From: Phenylobacterium deserti
GTDB lineage: Bacteria; Pseudomonadota; Alphaproteobacteria; Caulobacterales; Caulobacteraceae
DNA: 64,000 bases
Assembly: GCF_003254705.1 (NCBI RefSeq)
Contig: NZ_QFYR01000004.1
Coordinates: 310,001-374,000, forward strand
Direction of reading: 5' to 3'
Numbering within the stretch: position 1 is the stretch's first letter; the number at the start of each line of letters is the position of its first letter. The position numbers were made by a program, and so were the translations under genes. A model generated the notes under the pieces. It ran no database searches, was not told the origin of the DNA, and saw only the letters and a program-made list of their open reading frames with translations. Positions 15,782 through 24,678 of this stretch are shown piece by piece.

Positions 15782-16522
15782 ATGGACGAGATCACCGAAG
15801 ACCGCGTTCTGGACGGCAGGGTGCGCCTGCGCCAGCCCGTCGGCGGCTATCGCGCCGGCCTGGACGCCGCGCTCCTGGCGGCAGCCTGCGACTCGGGACC
15901 CGGAATGCGTGTGCTGGAGGCCGGCTGCGGCGCGGGCGGCGCGCTGCTGGCCGCCGCCGTTCGCCGACCGGGCGCCTGCTTCACGGGCGTGGAACGCAGC
16001 GCATCGGCCGCCGCCTTGGCGCGCGAGAACGCCAGCCTCAACGAACTGGCTGATCGCGTGGAGATCCTTGAGGGCGACGTCGCCAGCGGCTTCCGCAGTC
16101 TTGGTCTGGCGCCCTTCGACGCGGCGATGTCCAACCCGCCGTTCTTCGACGACCCTGCCGCCCTGCGCGCGCCTGCGCTTGCGAAGCAGGGCGCGTGGAT
16201 GGCTGACGATGGGCTGGGCGCCTGGACGGCGTTCCTGTCCAAGGCCGTGCGGGAAGGCGGCGCCATTACCCTGATCCACAGAGCCGACAGGCTGGCCGAC
16301 ATCCTGGCGCTGCTGGCGCCCAAAGCGGGATCCTTTCAGATTCGGCCGGTGCATCCCTTCGCCGACCAGCCTGCCAAGCGGGTGATCGTGCGCGCCATAA
16401 AGACCGGCAGGGCGCCTTTGCGGCTGCTGCCGCCACTCGTCATGCACGACCGTGCCGGCGGCAAGCACAGCGCAGAAGCCGAGGCCATTCTGCGCGGTGA
16501 GGCCGCCTTGCCCTGGCTCTAG
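15782..16522 (+). CDS. tRNA1(Val) (adenine37-N6)-methyltransferase-like protein
   Basis: A 246-residue class I SAM methyltransferase. The glycine-rich motif I VLEAGCGAGG is near residues 44-53, and the NPPF tetrad (N118-F121) marks N6-adenine or N5-glutamine methylation. The N-terminal VLDGRVRLRQPVGGYRAGLDAALLAA is typical of the TrmN6/YfiC group, which methylates A37 of tRNA-Val. It shares a CTAG stop-codon overlap with the convergent GNAT gene. It lies divergent from the polyprenyl synthase, an arrangement common in this order. The substrate is assigned by family only. Confidence 0.87.
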   Translation: MDEITEDRVLDGRVRLRQPVGGYRAGLDAALLAAACDSGPGMRVLEAGCGAGGALLAAAVRRPGACFTGVERSASAAALARENASLNELADRVEILEGDVASGFRSLGLAPFDAAMSNPPFFDDPAALRAPALAKQGAWMADDGLGAWTAFLSKAVREGGAITLIHRADRLADILALLAPKAGSFQIRPVHPFADQPAKRVIVRAIKTGRAPLRLLPPLVMHDRAGGKHSAEAEAILRGEAALPWL

Positions 16523-16833
16523 CGCTCCAGGCCGAGCTGCTCGCGATAGCTGTCGTCGACCAGGTCGTGATACTCGGGATGCTTGGCGACGTAGGCGCTG
16601 ATGAAGGGGCAGCTGGGGATCACCTTCAGCCCCTGCTCGCGCGCCCAGTCCAGAGCCGCGCGGGCGAGCTTGCTGCCGACGCCCCGTCCCTCGAACGCCT
16701 CGGGCACCACGGTGTGCGGCAGGATCACCACGTCGTCCCGCAGCCGGTATTCGGCGTAGGCAGTCTCGCCGCCCAACACGACTTCGAAGCGCATCGCGCC
16801 TTCATTCTGGTGAACCGACAGGCTCTCGGACAT
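16519..16833 (-). CDS. Small GNAT-family N-acetyltransferase (YjdJ-like)
   Basis: 104 residues; a second copy of the short GNAT type seen near the left edge. VVPEAFEGRGVGSKLARAALDWAREQGLKVIPSCPFISAYV contains the acetyl-CoA loop (R/G-x-G-x-G) and the following helix and strand characteristic of the subfamily. The N-terminal half (FEVVLGGETAYAEYRLRDDVV) aligns with the EVSYADYRL segment of the other copy. No substrate can be assigned. Convergent with the TrmN6-like gene, sharing 4 nt. Confidence 0.86.
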   Translation of the reverse strand: MSESLSVHQNEGAMRFEVVLGGETAYAEYRLRDDVVILPHTVVPEAFEGRGVGSKLARAALDWAREQGLKVIPSCPFISAYVAKHPEYHDLVDDSYREQLGLER

Positions 16834-16874
16834 GGGACGACTCTCTTGTTCTGACCGCCGGCATCCTAGCCACG

Positions 16875-16903
16875 AAAAAGGCCCGGGCGTGAACCCGGGC
16901 CTT
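16875..16903 (-). terminator. Intrinsic terminator of ilvC
   Basis: On the minus strand AAGGCCCGGG pairs with CCCGGGCCTT around a 6-nt loop and is followed by a run of five T. It sits 25 bp after the ilvC stop. Confidence 0.88.
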
Positions 16904-16928
16904 CGCTTTCGAGCTGTCGGACGACGGC

Positions 16929-18038
<1,110 letters not shown>

Positions 18039-18110
18039 TCAAGGGAAGCCGTGCGCTGCATCGCCTGCTGCGGCGTCGCAACCTGCGCCGGAACGTGGCA
18101 TTTGGCCGGC

Positions 18111-18533
18111 ATGATCGAGGTCACGCCCCAGATCCAGCTGCAGGACGACGAGATCCAGTCGAAGGCGGTGCGTGCATCCGGCCCTGGCGGACAGCACGTC
18201 AACAAGACGTCCACGGCGGTGGAGCTGCGGTTCGACGTTCGCGCCTCGCCTGCCCTGCCCGAGCCGGTGCGTGCGCGCCTTTATCGCCTGGCCGGCAGCC
18301 GGCTGACGCAGGACGGCGTGCTGGTTCTGGTCGCACAAGGCTCGCGCTCCCAGGAGATGAACCGCCAGGAAGCCATCGAACGTCTGGTGGACCTGATCCG
18401 CGAGGCGGCAAAGCCGCCGCCGCCGCCGCGCAAGAAGACGAAGCCGACCTACGCCTCGAAGCTGCGACGGCTGGATGGCAAGTCGAAGCGTTCGGGGGTC
18501 AAGGCCATGCGGGGCAAACCCAAGCTCGATTAG
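18111..18533 (+). CDS. arfB: Alternative ribosome-rescue factor ArfB
   Basis: 140 residues, exactly the usual ArfB (YaeJ) length. The catalytic GGQ is at residues 26-28 (SGPGGQHVNKTSTAVELRF), and the long basic C-terminal tail after PPPPPRKKTKPT is the mRNA-channel sensor. ArfB hydrolyses peptidyl-tRNA on ribosomes stalled at mRNA ends. The start at the ATG at 18111 is chosen because upstream codons of the same frame run through the ilvC region and are not conserved. It has no release-factor codon-recognition domain. Confidence 0.93.
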   Translation: MIEVTPQIQLQDDEIQSKAVRASGPGGQHVNKTSTAVELRFDVRASPALPEPVRARLYRLAGSRLTQDGVLVLVAQGSRSQEMNRQEAIERLVDLIREAAKPPPPPRKKTKPTYASKLRRLDGKSKRSGVKAMRGKPKLD

Positions 18534-18634
18534 ACGTGTTAAGACAAAAGTCGGCCACGCCACACGCTCGCCCCATTGCCCGGTATTGGGGCATGCTCTG
18601 GCCCAGCCGCCGCCCCATGCCTATGGTGAGGTCC

Positions 18635-19174
18635 ATGTCCCGCGCCCTACTCTCCGTCGTCGCCGTTTCCGCCGCCGTGGCCGCCTGCGCCCCGACTATG
18701 GGACCGCCGCCGCCGGGCGGCCGCATGGGTCCGCCGCCCCCCGCATCGGGCGGCGCGTTCCGGGCTGATGATTTCGCCTGGTCCTCCGGGACGGGTCGCG
18801 GCGGGGTGGTCGGGCAGGTCACCTATCGACAAGGCCAGGTCCGTTTCGGCTGCTCAGGAGCCAGCGTCGTACTGACCCCGGAGACGCCCTGGACCCGCCA
18901 GCGCATGATCATGCTTTACCAGTCTCCTGAACGGGCGGCCCAGCCGGTGGAAGCCGTTCGGGCGCGCACGCCCGCGGGGCCCTCGGACGACTACTCGGCC
19001 TTCGTGCGCCGGGCGACCTGCGACAGCACCGATCGCTTCAGCTTCACCGGCGTGCCCGATGGCGCGTGGTACGTGATCACCACCGCCCGGCCGGTCGCCC
19101 ATTCAGGCCAGACCATGGCGCTCATGCGCCGCGTGGTGGTCCGCAACGGGCGCGTGGCGAACGTCGAGCTCTAA
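18635..19174 (+). CDS. Putative outer-membrane lipoprotein
   Basis: 179 residues from the ATG at 18635 (GGTGAGG just upstream). The signal peptide ends in a lipobox-like SAAVAAC with the modified Cys at 18. Then comes a Pro/Gly-rich linker (PTMGPPPPGGRMGPPPP) and a globular part with GRGGVVGQVTYRQGQVRFGCSGASVVLTPETPWT, which resembles carboxypeptidase-regulatory-like folds by its GxVxY start. The mature protein includes two further Cys. It is followed by two small secreted-protein genes on the same strand. The function is unknown. Confidence 0.75.
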   Translation: MSRALLSVVAVSAAVAACAPTMGPPPPGGRMGPPPPASGGAFRADDFAWSSGTGRGGVVGQVTYRQGQVRFGCSGASVVLTPETPWTRQRMIMLYQSPERAAQPVEAVRARTPAGPSDDYSAFVRRATCDSTDRFSFTGVPDGAWYVITTARPVAHSGQTMALMRRVVVRNGRVANVEL

Positions 19175-19259
19175 GCTCGGCTGCAGCAACCAGCCGGGAA
19201 TCCGAGGGTTTCCTCCGCGAGAGGAGCGCGGGAACGCCGCTCCGGTGGAGACCTTCGAC

Positions 19260-19535
19260 ATGCGCCCGATCGTTTGCGTGACCCTGGCCTTGACGGCTCT
19301 GACCGCCGCATCCACGTCCGCCCTGGCTCAATCCGAAAAGAAGCCCGAACAGCGCCGTCCGGTGGCGGTCTCGGCCGAGCGGTTCGCCCAGCCCGCCGCC
19401 TACGTCGAAAGCGGCCACGGCTACTCGGAGCGCGCGCGCCGCATCTCCGACTGCCTGGCGACTTACCCGAACTACAACTGGCGAACGGACCGGATCCAGG
19501 TGCGTCCCGGCGTGACGCGCCGCTGCGAACTCTGA
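19260..19535 (+). CDS. Small secreted hypothetical protein (91 aa)
   Basis: The start is taken at the ATG at 19260, giving a Sec-type signal peptide that ends near SALAQ-S (residue 24); a GTG at 19245 is possible. The mature part is charged, with a C-terminal ISDCLATYPNYNWRTDRIQVR and a final Cys. The C...YPNY...C pattern recalls BA14K-type periplasmic proteins but is not a confident match. It lies between the lipoprotein and another small secreted-protein gene. The role is unknown. Confidence 0.65.
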   Translation: MRPIVCVTLALTALTAASTSALAQSEKKPEQRRPVAVSAERFAQPAAYVESGHGYSERARRISDCLATYPNYNWRTDRIQVRPGVTRRCEL

Positions 19536-19596
19536 GGTTTGGAACCGGGCGGCCCGTTACGCCTTCCCTGCCGCGGGATGCCGAACGGAGAGTTCG

Positions 19597-20028
19597 ATGC
19601 GCAAGATGGCGAGCGCCGCAATGGCCGCCCTTGTCGCCGCCGGCGCCCTATCGGCCCTCGGCGCGGCTGAGGCTCAGCCCTACGGCTACTACACCGGCCC
19701 CGGCGGCTACGGTTACAGGTACGATCCCCCGCGGGCGTATGATCCCTACGGCCGTTATGTGCCCGGCCGCCCTTACTACAACGGCTATGACGGCTACCCG
19801 GGCGACAGCTCGATCGCCGGCGCCGCCGGCGCCGTGTTGGGCGCCCTTCTGGGCGATCCGGGCTACGGGTCTGGCTATGGCTGGAGCGGGGTCCCTCACG
19901 ACCGCTATGGTCCCGACCCGAACGGCATGATCGGACCCGACGGCCGTCGGATCAAATGCAAGCTGCGCCGCAGCTACGATCCTTATTACCGGGGCCAGGT
20001 CACGCGCCGGGAATGTTGGCCCACCTGA
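19597..20028 (+). CDS. Secreted Tyr/Gly-rich protein with glycine zipper
   Basis: 143 residues; a good GGAGAG ribosome-binding site precedes the ATG by 5 nt. The signal peptide ends near AAEAQ (residue 27). A Tyr/Gly/Pro-rich segment (PYGYYTGPGGYGYRYD) follows, then a glycine-zipper-like SIAGAAGAVLGALLGD (about residues 70-85) and a C-terminal domain ending in KCKLRRSYDPYYRGQ with two Cys. Envelope location is likely. It resembles the larger protein at 44742-45488 in composition. A hairpin terminator follows. The function is unknown. Confidence 0.7.
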   Translation: MRKMASAAMAALVAAGALSALGAAEAQPYGYYTGPGGYGYRYDPPRAYDPYGRYVPGRPYYNGYDGYPGDSSIAGAAGAVLGALLGDPGYGSGYGWSGVPHDRYGPDPNGMIGPDGRRIKCKLRRSYDPYYRGQVTRRECWPT

Positions 20029-20035
20029 TGCGAAA

Positions 20036-20074
20036 ACGCCCGCCGGGCGGACCTGGCGGGCGTCTCGTTCTTCT
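20036..20074 (+). terminator. Intrinsic terminator after secreted-protein gene
   Basis: ACGCCCGCC pairs with GGCGGGCGT around a 10-nt loop and is followed by a T-rich CTCGTTCTTCT. It lies between the convergent small secreted-protein gene and clpB. Confidence 0.7.
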
Positions 20075-20083
20075 CAGCTGGCC

Positions 20084-22660
20084 TTAGTGGACCTTGGCCC
20101 TGGCGATAGCGAGACCGTCGCCCGCCGAGCCGACGTCGATCACCTGCCCGTCCTCCAGTTCGCCCGCCAGCAGCTTGCGGGCGATGGGGTCGACAAGCTC
20201 CTTCTGGATGACCCGCTTCAGCGGCCGGGCGCCATAAACCGGGTCATAGCCGCGCTCCGCCAGCCAGTGGAGGGCGGCATCGTCCAGGCTCAAGGTCATG
20301 CGCCGGTCGGCGAGCAGCTTCTCCACCCGCTTCAGCTGGATTGTGACGATGTTGTCCATGTCCGCACGACCCAGCCGCTTGAACAGGATGATCTCGTCGA
20401 TCCGGTTGAGGAACTCGGGCCGGAAGTGGCGGCGCACCGCGTCCATCACCATCGGCCGCGCGGTCTCCACGTCATCGCCGTCCGCAAGGTTCGCCAGATA
20501 CTCCGCCCCCATGTTGGAGGTCATGATGATCAGGGTGTTGCGGAAGTCGACCGTGCGGCCCTGGCCACCGGTCAGGCGACCGTCGTCCAGCACCTGCAGC
20601 AGCACGTTGAAGACGTCCGGGTGCGCCTTCTCGACCTCGTCGAACAGCACGACCTGATAGGGCCGGCGCCGAACGCTTTCGGTTAGCGCCCCGCCTTCGT
20701 CATAGCCGACGTAGCCGGGAGGCGCGCCGATCATCCGGCTGACCGAGTGCTTCTCCATGTACTCGCTCATGTCGAGGCGGGTCACGGCGCTCTCGTCGTC
20801 GAACAGGAACTCGGCCAGCGCCTTGGTCAGCTCGGTTTTGCCGACGCCGGTGGGCCCCAGGAACAGGAACGAGCCGATGGGCCGGTTCGGGTCCTTAAGG
20901 CCGGCGCGGGCGCGCCGCACCGCATCGGAGACGGCGACCAGGGCTTCTTCCTGGCCGACCACCCGCTGACGCAGGCTGTCTTCCATCTGCAGCAGCTTTT
21001 CGCGCTCGCCTTCCAGCATCTTCTCGACCGGAAGGCCGGTCCAACGGGACACCACGGCCGCGATCTGCTCGGCGTCCACGACCTCGGGGCTGGCGTCCTT
21101 TTCACCGGCCTCGGCTTCGGCGAGCCGCTTCTCCAGCGGCGGGATCTCGCCATAGGCGATCTCGGACGCGCGCTGCAGGTCGCCGCGCCGCTGGGCGTTC
21201 ACCAGCTCCGCGCGCAGGCGGTCCAGCGCCTCGCGGGTCTGAGCCGACGAGGAGACCTTCTCCTTTTCGGCCCGCCAACGGGCAGTCATCTCGGCGGACT
21301 GACCTTCCAGATCGTCCAGCTCGTCCTCGAGCTTTTCAAGGCGCGCCTTGGACGCGGGATCGCTTTCCTTGGAAAGGGCCTCGCGCTCGATCTTCAGCTG
21401 CACGATGCGGCGGTCGATCTCGTCCAGCTCTTCGGGCTTGGAGTCCACAGCCATGCGCACGCGGCTGGCCGCCTCGTCCACAAGGTCGATCGCCTTGTCC
21501 GGCAAGAAACGGTCCGCGATGTAGCGGTTCGAGAGGGTCGCGGCGGCCACGATGGCGCTGTCGGAGATGCGCACGCCATGGTGCACCTCGTACTTCTCCT
21601 TCAGGCCGCGCAGGATGGAGATGGTGTCCTCCACCGTCGGCTCCTGCACGAACACCGGCTGGAAGCGACGCGCGAGGGCGGCGTCCTTCTCCACATGCTT
21701 GCGATACTCGTCGAGCGTGGTGGCGCCCACGCAGTGCAGCTCGCCCCGCGCCAGCGCCGGCTTCAGCAGGTTCGAGGCGTCCATCGCCCCGTCCGACTTC
21801 CCGGCGCCCACCAGGGTATGCATCTCGTCAATGAACAGGATGATCGAGCCCTCGGCCGCGGTCACCTCATTCAGCACCGCCTTCAGCCGCTCCTCGAATT
21901 CCCCGCGGTATTTCGCGCCGGCGATCAGGGAGCCCATGTCGAGCGCCAGGAGCTTCTTGTCCTTGAGGCTCTCGGGCACGTCGCCGTTGATGATGCGCAG
22001 GGCCAGGCCCTCGACGATAGCCGTCTTGCCGACGCCGGGCTCGCCGATCAGCACTGGGTTGTTCTTGGTCCGGCGGCTCAGCACCTGGATGGTGCGGCGG
22101 ATTTCTTCGTCCCGGCCGATCACCGGGTCGAGCTTGCCGTCTTTCGCCGCCTGGGTGAGGTCGCGGGCGTAGCGTTTCAGCGCGTCGTAGCCTTCTTCGG
22201 CCGAGGCGCTGTCGGCGGTCTTGCCCTTGCGGATCGCCTGCGCCGCGTCTTCCAGCGCCGCAGTGGTGACGCCAGCGCTTTTCAGCGCCTTGGCAGCCTC
22301 GCCGCCTTCCTTGGCGATGGCGATCAGCAGCCGTTCGGTGGTGACGAAGGCGTCGCCGGCGTCCTTGGCGCCCTGCTCGGCGTCGGCGAACACGCGGGCC
22401 GCTTCCGGCTTCATGTAGAGCTGGCCCGAGCCGCCCTCGACCTTTGGCAGCTTGCCGAGCGCAGCGTCCACCGCCTGGTCGGCTTCGTCCGGCCTGCCGC
22501 CGGCGCTCTGGATCAGCGCACGAGACAAGCCATCCTTTTCCTCGAGCAGAACCTTCAAGAGGTGCTCGGGCGCGAACTGCTGGTGGCGCCGGGCGAGCGC
22601 CAGGCTCTGCGCAGATTGGACCGCCTGTTTGGCGCGGTCGGTGTAGATGTCGATGTTCAT
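20084..22660 (-). CDS. clpB: ATP-dependent disaggregase ClpB
   Basis: 858 residues from the ATG at 22660, where the family N-terminus [15 protein letters not shown] starts. Domains: Clp N-domain (to about 150); AAA-1 with Walker A GEPGVGKT and DEMH-box; coiled-coil middle domain (DELDDLEGQ...); AAA-2 with Walker A GPTGVGKT and DEVEK. ClpB resolves protein aggregates together with DnaK in heat stress. A weak RpoH-like promoter is seen just upstream. It is divergent from the FadL-type gene with a palindrome-bearing spacer of about 350 bp. Confidence 0.97.
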   Translation of the reverse strand: MNIDIYTDRAKQAVQSAQSLALARRHQQFAPEHLLKVLLEEKDGLSRALIQSAGGRPDEADQAVDAALGKLPKVEGGSGQLYMKPEAARVFADAEQGAKDAGDAFVTTERLLIAIAKEGGEAAKALKSAGVTTAALEDAAQAIRKGKTADSASAEEGYDALKRYARDLTQAAKDGKLDPVIGRDEEIRRTIQVLSRRTKNNPVLIGEPGVGKTAIVEGLALRIINGDVPESLKDKKLLALDMGSLIAGAKYRGEFEERLKAVLNEVTAAEGSIILFIDEMHTLVGAGKSDGAMDASNLLKPALARGELHCVGATTLDEYRKHVEKDAALARRFQPVFVQEPTVEDTISILRGLKEKYEVHHGVRISDSAIVAAATLSNRYIADRFLPDKAIDLVDEAASRVRMAVDSKPEELDEIDRRIVQLKIEREALSKESDPASKARLEKLEDELDDLEGQSAEMTARWRAEKEKVSSSAQTREALDRLRAELVNAQRRGDLQRASEIAYGEIPPLEKRLAEAEAGEKDASPEVVDAEQIAAVVSRWTGLPVEKMLEGEREKLLQMEDSLRQRVVGQEEALVAVSDAVRRARAGLKDPNRPIGSFLFLGPTGVGKTELTKALAEFLFDDESAVTRLDMSEYMEKHSVSRMIGAPPGYVGYDEGGALTESVRRRPYQVVLFDEVEKAHPDVFNVLLQVLDDGRLTGGQGRTVDFRNTLIIMTSNMGAEYLANLADGDDVETARPMVMDAVRRHFRPEFLNRIDEIILFKRLGRADMDNIVTIQLKRVEKLLADRRMTLSLDDAALHWLAERGYDPVYGARPLKRVIQKELVDPIARKLLAGELEDGQVIDVGSAGDGLAIARAKVH

Positions 22661-22678
22661 CAGGTCCCCTCTGGAGGC

Positions 22679-22705
22679 GGATTGGCCGAGGTCGCCTTGA
22701 TCAAG
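22679..22705 (-). promoter_or_regulatory. Weak RpoH-like promoter for clpB
   Basis: On the minus strand CTTGATC is followed, with 13-nt spacing, by CCAATCC. This is an approximate match to CTTGAAA-N13-CCCATNT. The transcription start would be only about 12 nt before the clpB ATG, a short leader that still includes GAGGGGAC. The functional context (a heat-shock gene) favours it, the imperfect -10 does not. Confidence 0.3.
22696..22705. promoter_or_regulatory. Short TGATCA palindrome near clpB
   Basis: CTTGATCAAG is a perfect 10-bp palindrome overlapping the -35 of the candidate clpB promoter. It shares its TGATCA core with the longer palindrome at 22807-22825, which hints at a common binding protein, but 10 bp could occur by chance. 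Confidence 0.3.
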
Positions 22706-22806
22706 CACAACCCCAGCCTCACCCGATGTAGTGTGACCCAAATGGCACACAAGAGCCGGTGGCCGACTTTGCCTCATCAGCGCCACCCGGTGCGGTTGCG
22801 GGCCTA

Positions 22807-22825
22807 AGCTGATCATTGATCAGCT
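22807..22825. promoter_or_regulatory. 19-bp palindrome, candidate operator
   Basis: AGCTGATCA-T-TGATCAGCT is a perfect dyad with 9-bp arms in the clpB/fadL intergenic region. It lies about 180 bp before the porin ATG and 147 bp before clpB. There is no T-tract, so it is not a terminator. Its form is that of an operator for a dimeric TetR- or LysR-type regulator; none is encoded beside it. Confidence 0.55.
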
Positions 22826-23006
22826 AAAAGACGCGATGAGAGACCAACGGTTGTTTGAAAACGCCGTTTCTTAATGGTGAAGCCGCGTTGACCGAGGCGC
22901 CACACCTCCCGAAATAAGCGCCAAGCTGTCGCAACCGAGGACTGTTTCCGGGGTTCTGCGCGGCGATCGGGTCTCCTCCCCCGAGGACCCAGGGAGAGTA
23001 AGTAGC

Positions 23007-24305
23007 ATGAAAAAAGTTGTGGCTTTCGCAGCCGCCTCCGCGGCGGTGCTGACCATTGCGTCCCAAGCTCAAGCCGGCGGTTTCTACCTGCAGGAGCAGT
23101 CCGCCCGCGGCGCCGGCCGCGCCTTTTCGGGCGAAGTCGCGGACCAGGGGGTCGCGTCGCTGTGGTGGAACCCGGCCTCTATCGCCCGCAGCGGTCGCGA
23201 GGCCTACGTGGGCGCCCATGCCATCTTCGTCGACGCCGACGTGACCAACACCGGCTCGACCATCACCTATCCGGGCGGCGTGACCCTGCCGGTCAGCGGC
23301 GAGCCGCGCGCCTTCAACCCGATCAACGACGGCGTGGCCCCCAACTTCGCCGTCGCCCTGCCGGTGGGCGACCGCTTCGCCGTCGGCCTATCGGTGGCCG
23401 CGCCGTTCAACTTCACCACCGAATACCGCAACACCGCCTGGACCCGGTTTGACGCACTGGAGTCGCGTCTGACCAGCGGCGACGTGCAGCTGACCGGCGC
23501 CATGCGTGTCACCGACTGGCTGGACCTGGGCGTGTCGGTGGACGGCCAGTACGTCGACGCGAAGCTTTCGACCGCCTACCCGAACCTGTCGCCGCTGCTT
23601 CCGTCGGGCGTCTCCCAGCTCAGCGGCGAAGGCCTCGACTGGGGTTGGTCGGCCGGCGCCCAGGCGCACTTCGACCGCCTGACCCTCGGCGCGAGCTACC
23701 GTTCGGCTATCGAGCATGAGCTAGACGGCCGCGTGATCGTGGGCGGCCTGGTGGGCCCGCTCGCCGGCGTGAACGGCGACTTCTACGGCCAAGCCAGCTT
23801 CACCACCCCGTGGATCGCCACCGCCGGCCTGCGCTATGCCCTCAACGACAAGCTGACCCTGAACGCCCAGGTCCAGCGCATCGGCTGGGGCGAGTTCGAC
23901 GCCATCACGGTCAACCAGGAGACGCCCGCGGGCGTCCAGACCCAGGCCCTGGCCCAGAACTACAAGGACGTGACCTCGGGCGGCGTGGGCGTGGACTACG
24001 CCGTCAACGACCGCGTCACCCTGCGCGCCGGCGTGCAGTACGACCCGACCCCGACCCGGGACGAAGAGCGCACCGCACGCGTGCCGGACGGCGACCGCTA
24101 CCTCTATTCGGTGGGCGCCACGGGCAAGGTCAATGACCGCTTGAGCGTCGACGCCGCGTTCACGGTGATCAACTTCAAGGACTCCGAGATCCACCACGAC
24201 ACCACCTTCTACGGCGGCACGGCCGCGGCCACGACCACGCGTCTGCGTGGCGAGGTGCAAGGCACCGGCTATGTGATGTCGCTGGGCCTGCGCACCAGCT
24301 TCTAA
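23007..24305 (+). CDS. FadL/OmpP1-family outer-membrane transporter
   Basis: 432 residues. The signal peptide MKKVVAFAAASAAVLTIA...QA is followed at the mature N-terminus by GGFYLQEQSARGAGRAFSGE, the FadL hatch signature, and SLWWNPA. The remainder is alternating beta-strand sequence ending in the aromatic C-terminus LGLRTSF needed for Bam insertion. FadL proteins admit long-chain fatty acids and other hydrophobic molecules. A GGAGAG ribosome-binding site precedes the ATG. It is divergent from clpB and ends in a strong terminator. The exact ligand is unknown; the gene name fadL would imply more than is shown. Confidence 0.93.
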   Translation: MKKVVAFAAASAAVLTIASQAQAGGFYLQEQSARGAGRAFSGEVADQGVASLWWNPASIARSGREAYVGAHAIFVDADVTNTGSTITYPGGVTLPVSGEPRAFNPINDGVAPNFAVALPVGDRFAVGLSVAAPFNFTTEYRNTAWTRFDALESRLTSGDVQLTGAMRVTDWLDLGVSVDGQYVDAKLSTAYPNLSPLLPSGVSQLSGEGLDWGWSAGAQAHFDRLTLGASYRSAIEHELDGRVIVGGLVGPLAGVNGDFYGQASFTTPWIATAGLRYALNDKLTLNAQVQRIGWGEFDAITVNQETPAGVQTQALAQNYKDVTSGGVGVDYAVNDRVTLRAGVQYDPTPTRDEERTARVPDGDRYLYSVGATGKVNDRLSVDAAFTVINFKDSEIHHDTTFYGGTAAATTTRLRGEVQGTGYVMSLGLRTSF

Positions 24306-24337
24306 GCCGAGCTTCCTCCGGGGAGGTCAGCCACGAG

Positions 24338-24377
24338 AGCGCCGCCTGGGTTCGCTTCAGGCGGCGCTTTTCGTTTC
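24338..24377 (+). terminator. Intrinsic terminator of the FadL-type gene
   Basis: AGCGCCGCCTG pairs with CAGGCGGCGCT around a 9-nt loop, followed by TTTTCGTTT. It reaches the stop of the convergent 90-residue gene. Confidence 0.88.
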
Positions 24378-24648
24378 AGCCGATGGGCGTGGCGGGCCGT
24401 GTGTAGATGCGGGTCACGTAGCGGACCTTCTCGCCGGCGGTCCAGATCAGGTGCTCGATGTCGGTAATCTCGTGCACCACGTCGGGGCGGGCGCCCGGCG
24501 CATCCATGGGCAGCACGCGATCGCCCCGATTCATGGGCGTGAATGGATCGTCGGAGTCGACCTTCCAGAACAGGTCCTCGGCTCCGCCCGGCCCGTAGAA
24601 CTCCAGGCTGTAGCGCTTGATCTCGTCGGCACGGTAGCGGATCGACAT
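24376..24648 (-). CDS. Hypothetical protein (90 aa)
   Basis: 90 residues beginning MSIRYRADEIKRYSLEFYG, with LFWKVDSDDPFTPMNRGDRV and a C-terminal VRYVTRIYTRPATPIG. It is soluble, has no Cys and no signal peptide. The beta-rich, Tyr-rich composition is consistent with a small cytosolic protein, but no family is recognised. It starts 30 bp after the M20 peptidase ends on the same strand, so co-transcription is likely. The function is unknown. Confidence 0.65.
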   Translation of the reverse strand: MSIRYRADEIKRYSLEFYGPGGAEDLFWKVDSDDPFTPMNRGDRVLPMDAPGARPDVVHEITDIEHLIWTAGEKVRYVTRIYTRPATPIG

Positions 24649-24678
24649 GGACCGCTAACGCACGTCCTGGACCGCCGT

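Noticed and set aside
20747..22807. Long open frame opposite clpB
   Set aside because: Antisense shadow of ClpB, whose motifs are intact on the other strand.
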